Below are positions 8,304 to 15,941 of a stretch of DNA of 38,583 nt, piece after piece. Position numbers and translations under genes: made by a program. The stretch spans positions 157-38,739 of the forward strand of contig LWDI01000009.1 in the NCBI GenBank assembly GCA_002083475.1. The letters run 5' to 3'. Source of the DNA: Proteobacteria bacterium SG_bin5. Lineage in GTDB: Bacteria > Pseudomonadota > Alphaproteobacteria > Sphingomonadales > Sphingomonadaceae. Every line of letters begins with the position of its first letter. Positions within the stretch are counted from its first letter, which is position 1. The notes below the pieces were generated by a model, which saw only the letters and a list, made by a program, of their open reading frames with translations, did not search any database and was not told the origin of the DNA.

Positions 8304-8612
8304 CTATCCCCGGCGCCGATCGAACGCCTCGAACTCGTAAGCGATCGAGGCTTCGATCAATTGCTCCCACAGCATCGCGACCAGCGCGACCGGCACGCCC
8401 GCCGCCGCCGCCTCGGCGCGGACGTTGGCGAGGACTTGCGCCTTGCGCGCTTCGTCGCGCACCGCGTCGCGGTCCGGCTTGATGCGCGCGGCCGCCTCCA
8501 TATAAGCGAAACGCCGCGCGAGCAGCGCGATCAGCGCGCGGTCGACCGCGTCGACCCCCGCGCGCACCTCGGCCATGGTCGTGCAATCGGGTCCGGCGAG
8601 AATGTCTGTCAT
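8304..8612 (-). CDS. Chorismate mutase, AroQ class
   Basis: A 102-residue all-helical enzyme that rearranges chorismate to prephenate for phenylalanine and tyrosine synthesis. The AroQ pattern is clear: VRAGVDAVDRALIALLARRFAYMEAAARIK in helix 1, with an Arg in the active site and a conserved Lys at its end. The central DRDAVRDEARKAQVLANVRAEA helix follows, then the final WEQLIEASIAYEFEAF. It is a stand-alone domain without prephenate dehydratase or dehydrogenase fused to it. ATG 8612 gives the usual family length; in-frame extension upstream crosses the divergent gene's start region and is not conserved. It is convergent with the acidic-protein gene and divergent from the small Cys-pair gene. 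Confidence 0.9.
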   Translation of the reverse strand: MTDILAGPDCTTMAEVRAGVDAVDRALIALLARRFAYMEAAARIKPDRDAVRDEARKAQVLANVRAEAAAAGVPVALVAMLWEQLIEASIAYEFEAFDRRRG

Positions 8613-8740
8613 GCCCGCCCTGATAGCCGCGCGCCGGGCGCTGTCCACCCCGCGCCGCCAGGGCGTAGCGGCGCTTGCCAAATGGCTGAAAAGGCCTAGC
8701 CTTTGCTTTGGTTCTGGCCCGCGTCCCGTGAGGAGCGACG

Positions 8741-8986
8741 ATGATTCTCGCGCTAATCCTGCCCATCGCCTTGCTCGCCGCGATCGAGGAGACGCCCCCC
8801 AAGGGGCCACCCACGCCGCCCAAGCCCAAGAAAATCTGCCGCGTGGAAGAGGCGACCGGCACGATGTTCGCCAAGCGCATCTGCCTGACCGCCAAGGAAT
8901 GGGCGGAGTTCGACGGCGCCAACCAAAATCGCGTGGATAGTTTCCAGCGCCGGCCCAATTATCTCCAGCCGCCGGACGGCCAATGA
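8741..8986 (+). CDS. Small secreted protein with a conserved Cys pair
   Basis: An 81-residue protein. A hydrophobic N-terminus (MILALILPIALLAAI) looks like a signal peptide or anchor, although it lacks the usual lysine or arginine. A proline-rich spacer (19-29) follows, then KICRVEEATGTMFAKRICLTAKEWAEFD with C33 and C48. Two cysteines separated by 14 residues and followed by a T-x-x-x-W sequence recur in small periplasmic proteins of sphingomonads, and a disulfide is likely. The function is unknown to me. GAGGAG, 5 bp before ATG 8741, is a good ribosome-binding site. It is divergent from chorismate mutase; rpsD lies 193 bp downstream. Confidence 0.75.
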   Translation: MILALILPIALLAAIEETPPKGPPTPPKPKKICRVEEATGTMFAKRICLTAKEWAEFDGANQNRVDSFQRRPNYLQPPDGQ

Positions 8987-9017
8987 GCCCCAGGCGACGC
9001 ACTGCCCGCCGCTCGAC

Positions 9018-9046
9018 TTGACTCGCCCGACCGCGCGTGACATGGG
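9018..9046 (+). promoter_or_regulatory. Possible rpsD promoter
   Basis: TTGACT (9018-9023), a 17-bp spacer and CATGGG (9041-9046) give a good -35 and a weak -10 hexamer, a pattern acceptable for alphaproteobacterial housekeeping promoters. It would give rpsD a leader of about 125 nt, containing a CCGGGAAGCCCGG stem near 9129. Ribosomal protein S4 is autoregulatory in several bacteria, but I see no known S4-binding fold here. Confidence 0.35.
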
Positions 9047-9179
9047 CCGCGCCTTCGCAACTGGCCCCGCACCCCGGTGAAGCGGTGGCCCTGCCCGTTC
9101 CTCCCCGAATGACGCAGCGCGAACGACCGGGAAGCCCGGGCCAATGGTGGCGCGGGCGTCACAGCAGTTGAGGACCACT

Positions 9180-9794
9180 ATGTCGAAGCGCCACAGCGCC
9201 AAGCACAAGCTCGATCGCCGCATGGGCGAGAATATTTGGGGCCGCCCCAAATCGCCCGTCAACAAGCGCGAATATGGCCCCGGCCAGCACGGCCAGCGCC
9301 GCAAGGGCAAGATGAGCGATTTCGGCCTCCAGCTCCGCGCCAAGCAGAAGCTGAAGGGCTATTATGGCGACGTCACCGAAAAGCAGTTCCGCCGCGCTTA
9401 TGACGAAGCCTCGCGGATGAAGGGCGACACCAGCCAGAATCTGATCGGCCTGCTCGAACAGCGGCTCGACATCATCGTCTATCGCGCGAAATTCGCGCCG
9501 ACGGTGTGGTCGGCGCGCCAGCTCGTCAGCCATGGCCATGTCTATGTGAACGGCACCAAGTGCAACATCGCCTCGCGTCGCGTGCTCCCCGGCGACGTCG
9601 TGTCGCTCGGCAGCAAGGCGCAGGAAATGGCGCTGGTGATGGAAGCGCAGAGCCTCGCCGAGCGCGACATCCCCGATTATGTCGTGCCCGACGGCGCCGC
9701 GAAGGTCACCTTCTCGCGCGTGCCGCAGCTCGACGAAGTGCCTTATCCGGTGAAGATGGAACCGAATTTGGTGGTCGAGTTCTACAGCCGCTAA
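9180..9794 (+). CDS. rpsD: 30S ribosomal protein S4
   Basis: A 204-residue primary 16S rRNA-binding protein of the small subunit that nucleates assembly of the body of the 30S particle. The alphaproteobacterial N-terminus MSKRHSAKHKLDRRMGENIWG is followed by SPVNKREYGPGQHG and a basic segment. An S4 domain at about 93-155 (RLDIIVYRAKFAPTVWSARQLVSHGHVYVNG) is followed by the C-terminal VPYPVKMEPNLVVEFYSR. ATG 9180 gives the exact family N-terminus; a weak TGAGGA precedes it. The gene stands alone, as in other alphaproteobacteria where rpsD is outside the alpha operon. A REPIN-like repeat begins 26 bp after the stop. Confidence 0.98.
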   Translation: MSKRHSAKHKLDRRMGENIWGRPKSPVNKREYGPGQHGQRRKGKMSDFGLQLRAKQKLKGYYGDVTEKQFRRAYDEASRMKGDTSQNLIGLLEQRLDIIVYRAKFAPTVWSARQLVSHGHVYVNGTKCNIASRRVLPGDVVSLGSKAQEMALVMEAQSLAERDIPDYVVPDGAAKVTFSRVPQLDEVPYPVKMEPNLVVEFYSR

Positions 9795-9820
9795 AGTCTT
9801 TCGTTCCAAATAATTGCATC

Positions 9821-9904
9821 GTCACCCCGGGCTCGTGCCTGGGTCCCCTTTCCTTCGGCGCGACCGGGGATCGGCGGGACCCCGGCGCGAGACCGGGGTG
9901 ACGT
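9821..9904. repeat. Paired GC hairpins, REPIN-like
   Basis: The left half CGTCACCCCGGGCTCGTGCC and the right half GGGACCCCGGCGCGAGACCG, followed by GGGTGACG, are inverted copies of each other about 30 bp apart. It lies right after rpsD. Confidence 0.7.
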
Positions 9905-10033
9905 CGTCTGGCGAACCCCCGCCGCGCCGCGCGAAACGACCCGCTGCCGGCCGCGCAACCTCTTGGCAACGTTGCGGAACCTTGGCGCCACCCGGCCCGT
10001 TATAAAAGCCTCACTCCGGCAAGGTTCGCGCCC

Positions 10034-12352
10034 ATGATCTCCGATACCCCAGCCGCTCCCGCGCGCACCGCGCCGGGGGCCAGCGATGGCTTGACCCTGA
10101 TTTGCTTCAGCCACCTCCGCTGGGATTTCGTGTTTCAGCGACCGCAGCATTTGATGAGCCGCTTCGCGCGCGGCGCGCGGATCGTGTTTTGGGAGGAGCC
10201 GCGCCGGATCGACGATCTCGCCGAGCCGCGCCTCGCGGTGCGCGAATGCGCCGAAACCGGCGTGATCGTCGCCGCCCCCGAACTCCCCTGGGGCCTGAAG
10301 GGCGCGGCCGAGGAACAGGCGGTGCGCGCGCTGCTCGACGCGTTCGTCGCGGGGGCCGCGGCGGGGCCGCTGATCCGCTGGTATTACACCCCGATGATGC
10401 TGCCCTTTTCGGCGCATCTCGCCGCCGAACTCATCGTCTATGATTGCATGGACGCGCTCGCCCAGTTCAAGAACGCGCCGCCCGAACTCGCCGAGCGTGA
10501 GGCGGCGCTGCTCGGCGTCGCCGATCTGGTCTTCACCGGCGGCTATAGCCTGTACGAGGCGCTGGCCGCGCGCCACGCCAATATCCATCCTTTCCCCTCC
10601 TCGGTCGATGTCGCGCATTTCGCGCAAGCGCGCGAAGCGGGCGTCGACCCCGCCGATCAGCGCGCGCTGCCGCGCCCGCGCTTCGGCTTTTACGGCGTGA
10701 TCGACGAGCGGATGGACCTGGCGCTGATCGCCGCGCTCGCCGCCGCGCGCCCCGATTGGACGATCGTGATGGTCGGACCCATCGCCAAAATCCGGCGCGA
10801 GGATCTGCCCCAAGCGGCCAATCTGCAATGGCTCGACGCCAAAAACTATGCCGAGCTGCCCGATTATCTGCGCGGCTGGGACGTGGCGCTGATGCCCTTC
10901 GCGCTCAACGCCGCGACGCGCTTCATCAGCCCGACCAAGACCCCCGAATATCTCGCTGCCGGCAAGCCGGTGGTCGCGACGCCGGTGGTCGATGTCGTGC
11001 GCCATTATGGCGCGCTGGAAGGCGTGAAGATCGCCGAAGGGCCGGAGAAGTTCATCGCCGCCTGCGACGCGGCGCTCGCGCTGGCTAAGAGCGACGGCGC
11101 CTGGCGCGCGCCGGTCGACGCGATGCTCGCCGAGACGAGCTGGGACGCGACCGCCGCGCGCATGTGGCAATTGATGGCGCGCGCGCGCCGCCGCGCCGCC
11201 CCCAAAACCGCGCCTCGCCGGGCCGCGGCCTATGACGTGATGGTCGTCGGCGCGGGCTTCGCCGGCGCGGTGATGGCCGAACGGCTCGCCGCCGAGGGCA
11301 ACAAGCGCGTGCTGGTGGTCGATCGCCGCCCGCATATCGCCGGCAACGCCTATGATCGGCTCGACGCGGGCGGGGTGCTGATCCACCTATATGGCCCGCA
11401 CATCTTCCACACCAACAGTGCCGAGATTTTCGACTATCTTTCGCGCTTCACCGCCTGGCGCCCCTATGAGCACCGCGTGTTGGCGAGCGTCGACGGGATG
11501 CTCGTGCCGATCCCGATCAACCGCACCACGCTCAACCAACTCTATGGCCTAGCGCTCTCGACCGACGAAGAAGCGGCCGCCTTCCTCGCCAGCCGCGCCG
11601 AGCCGGTGGCGCGGATCGAGACTTCGGCCGATGTCGTGATTTCGGCGGTGGGGCGCGATCTCTACGAGAAATTCTTCCAGGGTTATACCCGCAAGCAATG
11701 GGGGCTCGATCCGAGCGAACTCGACAAATCGGTGACCGCGCGGGTACCGACGCGCACCAATAGCGACGATCGCTATTTCACCGATCGCTTCCAGGCGATG
11801 CCGCGCGACGGCTATACCAAGATGTTCGAACGCATGCTCGATCATCCCAATATCGACGTGATGCTGGGAGTCGATTATGCCGAGGTGCGCGAACATCATG
11901 CGCATGGCCATCTGGTATTCACCGGGCCGATCGACGAATATTTCGGCCATCGCTACGGCAAGCTGCCCTATCGCTCGCTGCGCTTCCGCCACGAAACGCT
12001 CGCCCAGCCCTGGTTCCAGCCGGTGGCGACGGTGAATTATCCGGCCGAGGACGTGCCCTATACGCGGATCACCGAATATAAGCATCTGACCGGCCAGGAG
12101 GCGCCGCGCACCAGCGTGACCTATGAATATCCGAGCGCCGAGGGTGATCCTTATTATCCGATCCCACGACCCGAGAACCAGGCGCTGTTCAAGCGTTACG
12201 AGGCGCTGGCGCTGGCGGAGAGCGACGTGACTTTCGTCGGACGACTGGCGACATATCGTTATTATAATATGGACCAAGTGGTCGGCCAGGCGCTCGCGAC
12301 CTATCGCCGGGTGTTCGGCGCGGTCGCGGCGGTGGAGAAAGCGGCGGCTTGA
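10034..12352 (+). CDS. glf: Fusion protein: glycosyltransferase plus UDP-galactopyranose mutase
   Basis: A 772-residue two-domain protein. Residues about 20-385 are a GT-B-like glycosyltransferase: FSHLRWDFVFQRPQHLMSRF at the start, VYDCMDALAQF in the middle, and PTKTPEYLAAGKPVVATPV, the typical donor-binding region, at about 302-320. Residues about 400-772 are a complete UDP-galactopyranose mutase, a flavoenzyme that converts UDP-Galp to UDP-Galf. It has the FAD-binding VVGAGFAGAVMAERLA, the GPHIFHTN loop, PINRTTLNQLYG, MPRDGYTKMFERML, ITEYKHLTGQ and GRLATYRYYNMDQVV with active-site arginines. The mutase part matches the length of a stand-alone Glf (about 370), so this is a true fusion and not a frameshift artefact. 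It implies galactofuranose made and perhaps transferred by one polypeptide. No other polysaccharide genes flank it. TATAAA at 10001-10006 may be its -10. Confidence 0.93.
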   Translation: MISDTPAAPARTAPGASDGLTLICFSHLRWDFVFQRPQHLMSRFARGARIVFWEEPRRIDDLAEPRLAVRECAETGVIVAAPELPWGLKGAAEEQAVRALLDAFVAGAAAGPLIRWYYTPMMLPFSAHLAAELIVYDCMDALAQFKNAPPELAEREAALLGVADLVFTGGYSLYEALAARHANIHPFPSSVDVAHFAQAREAGVDPADQRALPRPRFGFYGVIDERMDLALIAALAAARPDWTIVMVGPIAKIRREDLPQAANLQWLDAKNYAELPDYLRGWDVALMPFALNAATRFISPTKTPEYLAAGKPVVATPVVDVVRHYGALEGVKIAEGPEKFIAACDAALALAKSDGAWRAPVDAMLAETSWDATAARMWQLMARARRRAAPKTAPRRAAAYDVMVVGAGFAGAVMAERLAAEGNKRVLVVDRRPHIAGNAYDRLDAGGVLIHLYGPHIFHTNSAEIFDYLSRFTAWRPYEHRVLASVDGMLVPIPINRTTLNQLYGLALSTDEEAAAFLASRAEPVARIETSADVVISAVGRDLYEKFFQGYTRKQWGLDPSELDKSVTARVPTRTNSDDRYFTDRFQAMPRDGYTKMFERMLDHPNIDVMLGVDYAEVREHHAHGHLVFTGPIDEYFGHRYGKLPYRSLRFRHETLAQPWFQPVATVNYPAEDVPYTRITEYKHLTGQEAPRTSVTYEYPSAEGDPYYPIPRPENQALFKRYEALALAESDVTFVGRLATYRYYNMDQVVGQALATYRRVFGAVAAVEKAAA

Positions 12353-12407
12353 GGGGGTCGGCGTCCGCGCCCGGAAAATCAACCCTCGCTCGCGATCGAT
12401 GCACCAT

Positions 12408-12525
12408 GATCCTGGGCCAAGCCCCGGGGTGACGTGCATCAACAGCGTCGCCCCAGCGAAAGCTGGGGCCTCGTGCCACCGGCGCGCTACCTGTCGGGGA
12501 GGCCCCAGCCTTCGCTGGGGCGACG
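12408..12525. repeat. Cluster of three GC hairpin repeats
   Basis: A single half-element TGGGCCAAGCCCCGGGGTGA lies near 12413. It is followed by an inverted pair: CGTCGCCCCAGCGAAAGCTG with its arm (12446-12473) and GGAGGCCCCAGCCTTCGCTG with its arm (12499-12525). The pair matches the element at 13453-13567, so two copies flank the nuclease gene. Confidence 0.7.
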
Positions 12526-12581
12526 CTCAGTCAAGCCGTGCGTCTTCAACTCGTCACGCACCCCGGCTAAGCGCCGCGCCC

Positions 12582-13433
12582 ATGAGTCGTTTCCTTGCCG
12601 CGCTCGCCGCGCTCCTCGCCCTTATCGTCGCGCAGCCCGCCCAGGCCTATGGCCAATATGGCCACAACACGATCGCCCGGATCGCGATGAGCAACGTCAA
12701 GCCGCGGACGCGCGCGCGCGTGCTCGCGCTGCTGGCGAAGGGCGGCGCGCTCGCCACCCCCGAATGCCGCGTCCGCACGATCGAGGATGCGAGCACCTGG
12801 CCCGATTGCGTCCGCGCGCGCTATGCCTTGCGCTTCGGCTATTCCTCGCCCTGGCATTATCAAACGCTCGACATTTGCGGCAGCTTCGATCTGAAAGCCG
12901 CCTGCCGCGACGGCAATTGCGTCTCGGCGCAGATCGAGCGCGACGTGAAACTGCTCCAGGCCAAGGACACGCCGCTCGCCGAACGCGTCCAGGCGCTGGC
13001 GTTTCTGGTGCATTTCGTCGGCGATTTGCACATGCCGCTCCATTCGGGCTCGCACAACGATCAGGGCGGCAATGCGCTGCGCGCGAGCTATGGCGATTTC
13101 GCGCCCGAGCGGCTGAACCTGCACGCCATTTGGGACGGGGTGCTCGCCGAGCGCGCGATCACCGACGGGCCGACCCTGGTCCGCCGCTATGCCCCCGAAG
13201 AGGCGGCGCCGCTCCAGGCGGGCAGCGTCGAGGATTGGAGCCGCGAAAGCTATGCGGCGGCGCGCGACGTGGCGTATCCGGGCGCGCTCGGCGCCGATTA
13301 TTGCACCACGCCGCCCCCCGCCCGGCTGCGGCTGAGCGAGGAAGCGATCGCGCGCGCGGTGCCGGTGCAACGGTTGCAGATCCAGCGCGCCGGGCTGCGG
13401 CTCGCGCGGTTGCTGGACGAGGCGTTCGCCTGA
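12582..13433 (+). CDS. S1/P1-type nuclease, secreted
   Basis: A 283-residue zinc-dependent single-strand nuclease, periplasmic or secreted. The signal peptide is MSRFLAALAALLALIVAQPAQA with predicted cleavage after A22. Zinc-ligand motifs follow the family order: a His six residues into the mature chain (YGQYGH, H28), the ASTWPD aspartate, SPWHYQTLD, HFVGDLHMPLHSG and NLHAIWDG. In family enzymes the first mature residue is Trp, whose free amino group binds zinc; here it would be Tyr. ATG 12582 was chosen because it opens the signal peptide; longer in-frame starts run through repeat DNA. Four cysteines beyond the signal (in ECRV, DCVR, DICG, ACRDGNC) suggest disulfides. Expected substrates are RNA and single-stranded DNA, for nutrient phosphate scavenging. 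Confidence 0.9.
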   Translation: MSRFLAALAALLALIVAQPAQAYGQYGHNTIARIAMSNVKPRTRARVLALLAKGGALATPECRVRTIEDASTWPDCVRARYALRFGYSSPWHYQTLDICGSFDLKAACRDGNCVSAQIERDVKLLQAKDTPLAERVQALAFLVHFVGDLHMPLHSGSHNDQGGNALRASYGDFAPERLNLHAIWDGVLAERAITDGPTLVRRYAPEEAAPLQAGSVEDWSRESYAAARDVAYPGALGADYCTTPPPARLRLSEEAIARAVPVQRLQIQRAGLRLARLLDEAFA

Positions 13434-13452
13434 GGCGCGCCTCTCGATAACC

Positions 13453-13567
13453 GGGAGGCCCCGGCTTTCGCCGGGGCGACGTTCTTGGCCGCGATGATGG
13501 CCGCGGGGGCGGCGCTTTTGGCCTGAACGATGCAAGCCGTCGCCCCAGCGAAAGCTGGGGCCTCCCC
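13453..13567. repeat. Paired GC hairpins, REPIN-like
   Basis: GGGAGGCCCCGGCTTTCGCC with its arm (13453-13481) and CGTCGCCCCAGCGAAAGCTG with its arm (13538-13567) face each other, the reverse order of the pair at 12446-12525. It lies between the nuclease and pepP. Confidence 0.7.
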
Positions 13568-13650
13568 GCTATGGAGCGCTCGGCCAAGGACCCCGCTTGC
13601 CCGTGCCGCCGGCTTTGCGCCAATAGGGGCCTTTGATCGGAGACGCGCCC

Positions 13651-15456
13651 ATGTCCACTCACGCCGCTCGCCTCGCCGCCTTGCGCGCCGAACTCGCGAC
13701 GCGCGGCCTCAGCGGCTTCGTCGTGCCGCTCACCGACGAGCATATGAGCGAATATGTCGGCGCCTATGCCCAGCGCCTCGCCTGGCTCACCGGCTTCGAG
13801 GGATCGGCGGGGAGCGCGGTGGTGCTGCCCGAGCAAGCCGCGATCTTCGTCGACGGGCGCTATACGCTCCAGGTTCGCGAGCAAGTGAGCGCCGATCACT
13901 GGGCCTATGTCGGCGTGCCGCAGACGAGCATCGCCGATTGGCTGCGCGCGCACGCGCCCGCGGGCGCCAGGATCGGCTATGATCCCTGGCTCCACACCGC
14001 CGGCTGGGTGCGCGAGGCGCGCGCCGCGCTCGCCGCCAAGGGGGCCGAGCTGGTACCGGTCGTCCCCAATCCGATCGACGCGGTGTGGGCCGATCGCCCC
14101 GCGCCCTCGCCCGCGCCGCTCGCGCCTTATCCCGCCGAGCGCGCCGGGCGCGGCGCCGCCGAGAAGCGCGCCGAGCTCGCCGAATGGCTGAGCGCGCGCG
14201 GCGCCGACGCGCTGGTGCTGACCGCGCTCGATTCGATCGCCTGGGCGTTCAACCTGCGCGGCGCCGATGTCGCGCATACCCCGGTCGCGCTGGCTTATGC
14301 GATCCTGCGCGCCGACGGCACCGCCGATCTGTTCGTCGCGCCCGAAAAGCTTACGCCCGAGGTGCGCGAGCATCTGGGCAATGCGGTGCGCCTCCACCCC
14401 CGCGCCGGCTTCGCGGCCGCGCTCGGCGAGCTGAAAGGCCAGCGCGTCGCGGTCGATCCCGAGCGCGCGGTCGCGGCGATTTTCGATGCGCTCGAGGCGG
14501 CCGGCGCGACGATCCTTGCCGAGCGCGATCCGGTGGTGCTCGCCAAGGCGTGCAAGAACCCGGTCGAGATCGCCGGCCACCGCGCGGCTTCGGCGCGCGA
14601 CGGCGCGGCGGTCGCGCGCTTCCTGCGCTGGGTCGAGGCGAGCGCGCCCCAGGGCCAGCTCACCGAACTCGATTGCGCCGCCCAATTGCTGGCGTTTCGC
14701 CAGGAAAGCGGGCTGCTGCGCGATACCTCGTTCGACACCATCTCGGCGACCGGCCCGCATGGCGCGATCCCGCATTACCGGGTCGACGCCGCCTCCAACG
14801 CGCGGCTGGAGCCGGGGCAGCTCTATCTGGTCGATTCGGGCGGCCAATATGCGGATGGCACGACCGACATCACCCGCGTGATCCCGGTCACCGAGCCGAG
14901 CGCCGAGCATCGCGACCGCTTCACCCGCGTGCTCAAAGGCCATATCGCGCTCGCGACCGCGATCTTCCCGGCGGGCACCACCGGCGGCCAGCTCGATGCT
15001 TTCGCCCGGCGCCCTTTGTGGGAAGTGGGGCTCGATTATGCCCATGGCACCGGGCATGGCGTGGGCGCTTATTTGTCGGTGCATGAGGGGCCGCAGCGCA
15101 TCGCCATGCCCAATTATCCGGGCGGCGGGCCTTCGGAGCCGCTGCGGCCGGGCATGATCATCTCGAACGAGCCCGGCTATTATCAGGCGGGCGATTTCGG
15201 CATCCGCATCGAAAATCTGGTGCTGGTCGAGGAACGCGCGACGCCCGGCGGGGCGATGCTGGGGTTCGAGACGCTCACCTTCTGCCCGATCGAGCGCCGG
15301 CTGATCGACCCCGCGCTGCTCTCGGCCGAGGAGCGCGCCTGGATCGACGCCTATCATGCGCGGGTGCTCGCGGTGCTCGCGCCGCTGATGACGGGCGACG
15401 ATCTGGCTTGGCTGGAGGCCAAGTGCGCGCCGCTTGACGGAGATGATCGTTCGTGA
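13651..15456 (+). CDS. pepP: Xaa-Pro aminopeptidase (aminopeptidase P), M24B family
   Basis: A 601-residue dimetal peptidase that removes an N-terminal residue preceding proline. It has the three-domain layout of the long, eukaryote-like form. Two creatinase-like N-terminal domains (about 1-130 and 150-300; LTDEHMSEYVGAYAQRLAWLTGFEGSAG is typical) precede the catalytic pita-bread domain. Metal ligands are readable: D395 and D406 (VDSGGQYADGTTDI), H469 (GTGHGVG), E507 (NEPGYY) and E521 (RIENL). ATG 13651 fits the conserved MSTHAARLAALR start; an earlier TTG six codons upstream is less likely. The C-terminal CPIERRLID and DAYH segments also match. No signal peptide, so cytoplasmic. It stands between repeat DNA and the VOC gene, 49 bp before the latter. 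Confidence 0.95.
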   Translation: MSTHAARLAALRAELATRGLSGFVVPLTDEHMSEYVGAYAQRLAWLTGFEGSAGSAVVLPEQAAIFVDGRYTLQVREQVSADHWAYVGVPQTSIADWLRAHAPAGARIGYDPWLHTAGWVREARAALAAKGAELVPVVPNPIDAVWADRPAPSPAPLAPYPAERAGRGAAEKRAELAEWLSARGADALVLTALDSIAWAFNLRGADVAHTPVALAYAILRADGTADLFVAPEKLTPEVREHLGNAVRLHPRAGFAAALGELKGQRVAVDPERAVAAIFDALEAAGATILAERDPVVLAKACKNPVEIAGHRAASARDGAAVARFLRWVEASAPQGQLTELDCAAQLLAFRQESGLLRDTSFDTISATGPHGAIPHYRVDAASNARLEPGQLYLVDSGGQYADGTTDITRVIPVTEPSAEHRDRFTRVLKGHIALATAIFPAGTTGGQLDAFARRPLWEVGLDYAHGTGHGVGAYLSVHEGPQRIAMPNYPGGGPSEPLRPGMIISNEPGYYQAGDFGIRIENLVLVEERATPGGAMLGFETLTFCPIERRLIDPALLSAEERAWIDAYHARVLAVLAPLMTGDDLAWLEAKCAPLDGDDRS

Positions 15457-15505
15457 AATGTTCCAACCCGTAACCGCCGAGTCGGCGGCTTTGGGGAGGA
15501 TGGCG

Positions 15506-15877
15506 ATGATCGGCTATGTGACGCTCGGCACCAATGATCTCGCACGCGCGGCGCCTTTTTACGATGCGCTCGCGGCCGAACTCGGCACGTCGCGCATGAT
15601 GGAATCGGAGACGTTCATCGCCTGGGGCACGCCCGATGGCCCGGCGGGAATCGGCCTCACCAAGCCGTTCGACGGCGCGGCGGCGAGCGTCGGCAACGGC
15701 GTGATGGTCGCGCTGGAGGCCAAGGACGAGGCGCAGGTCGATCGGCTCCACCAAATCGCGCTCGCCCATGGCGGCAGCTGCGAGGGCAAGCCGGGGCCGC
15801 GCGGGCCGACCTTCTACGCCGCCTATTTCCGCGACCCCGATGGCAACAAACTCAACGCCTTCGTGATGAAGGGCTAG
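15506..15877 (+). CDS. VOC (glyoxalase/bleomycin-resistance) family protein
   Basis: A 123-residue protein with the paired beta-alpha-beta-beta-beta fold of the vicinal oxygen chelate superfamily. It starts MIGYVTLGTNDLARAAPFYDAL, has FIAWGTPDGPAGIGLTKPFDG in the first half, and ends YAAYFRDPDGNKLNAFVMKG, the typical second-half metal-ligand strand with a Gly-Asn turn. Members include glyoxalases, dioxygenases and antibiotic-sequestering proteins, and this one cannot be assigned further. GGAGG at 15495-15499 is spaced 6 bp from ATG 15506, better than from the in-frame ATG 15500. It follows pepP by 49 bp on the same strand and may be co-transcribed with it. Confidence 0.88.
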   Translation: MIGYVTLGTNDLARAAPFYDALAAELGTSRMMESETFIAWGTPDGPAGIGLTKPFDGAAASVGNGVMVALEAKDEAQVDRLHQIALAHGGSCEGKPGPRGPTFYAAYFRDPDGNKLNAFVMKG

Positions 15878-15941
15878 CGCGGCCTTCCCCTCGGCGGCAG
15901 AACATGGCGCGTTCGGCGTCGTGCTCGTGAGGGGGGAAGCC

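Noticed and set aside
13159..15357. A 732-codon minus-strand frame opposite pepP
   Set aside because: It is antisense to a fully supported aminopeptidase with all metal ligands, and its composition is that of a GC shadow frame.
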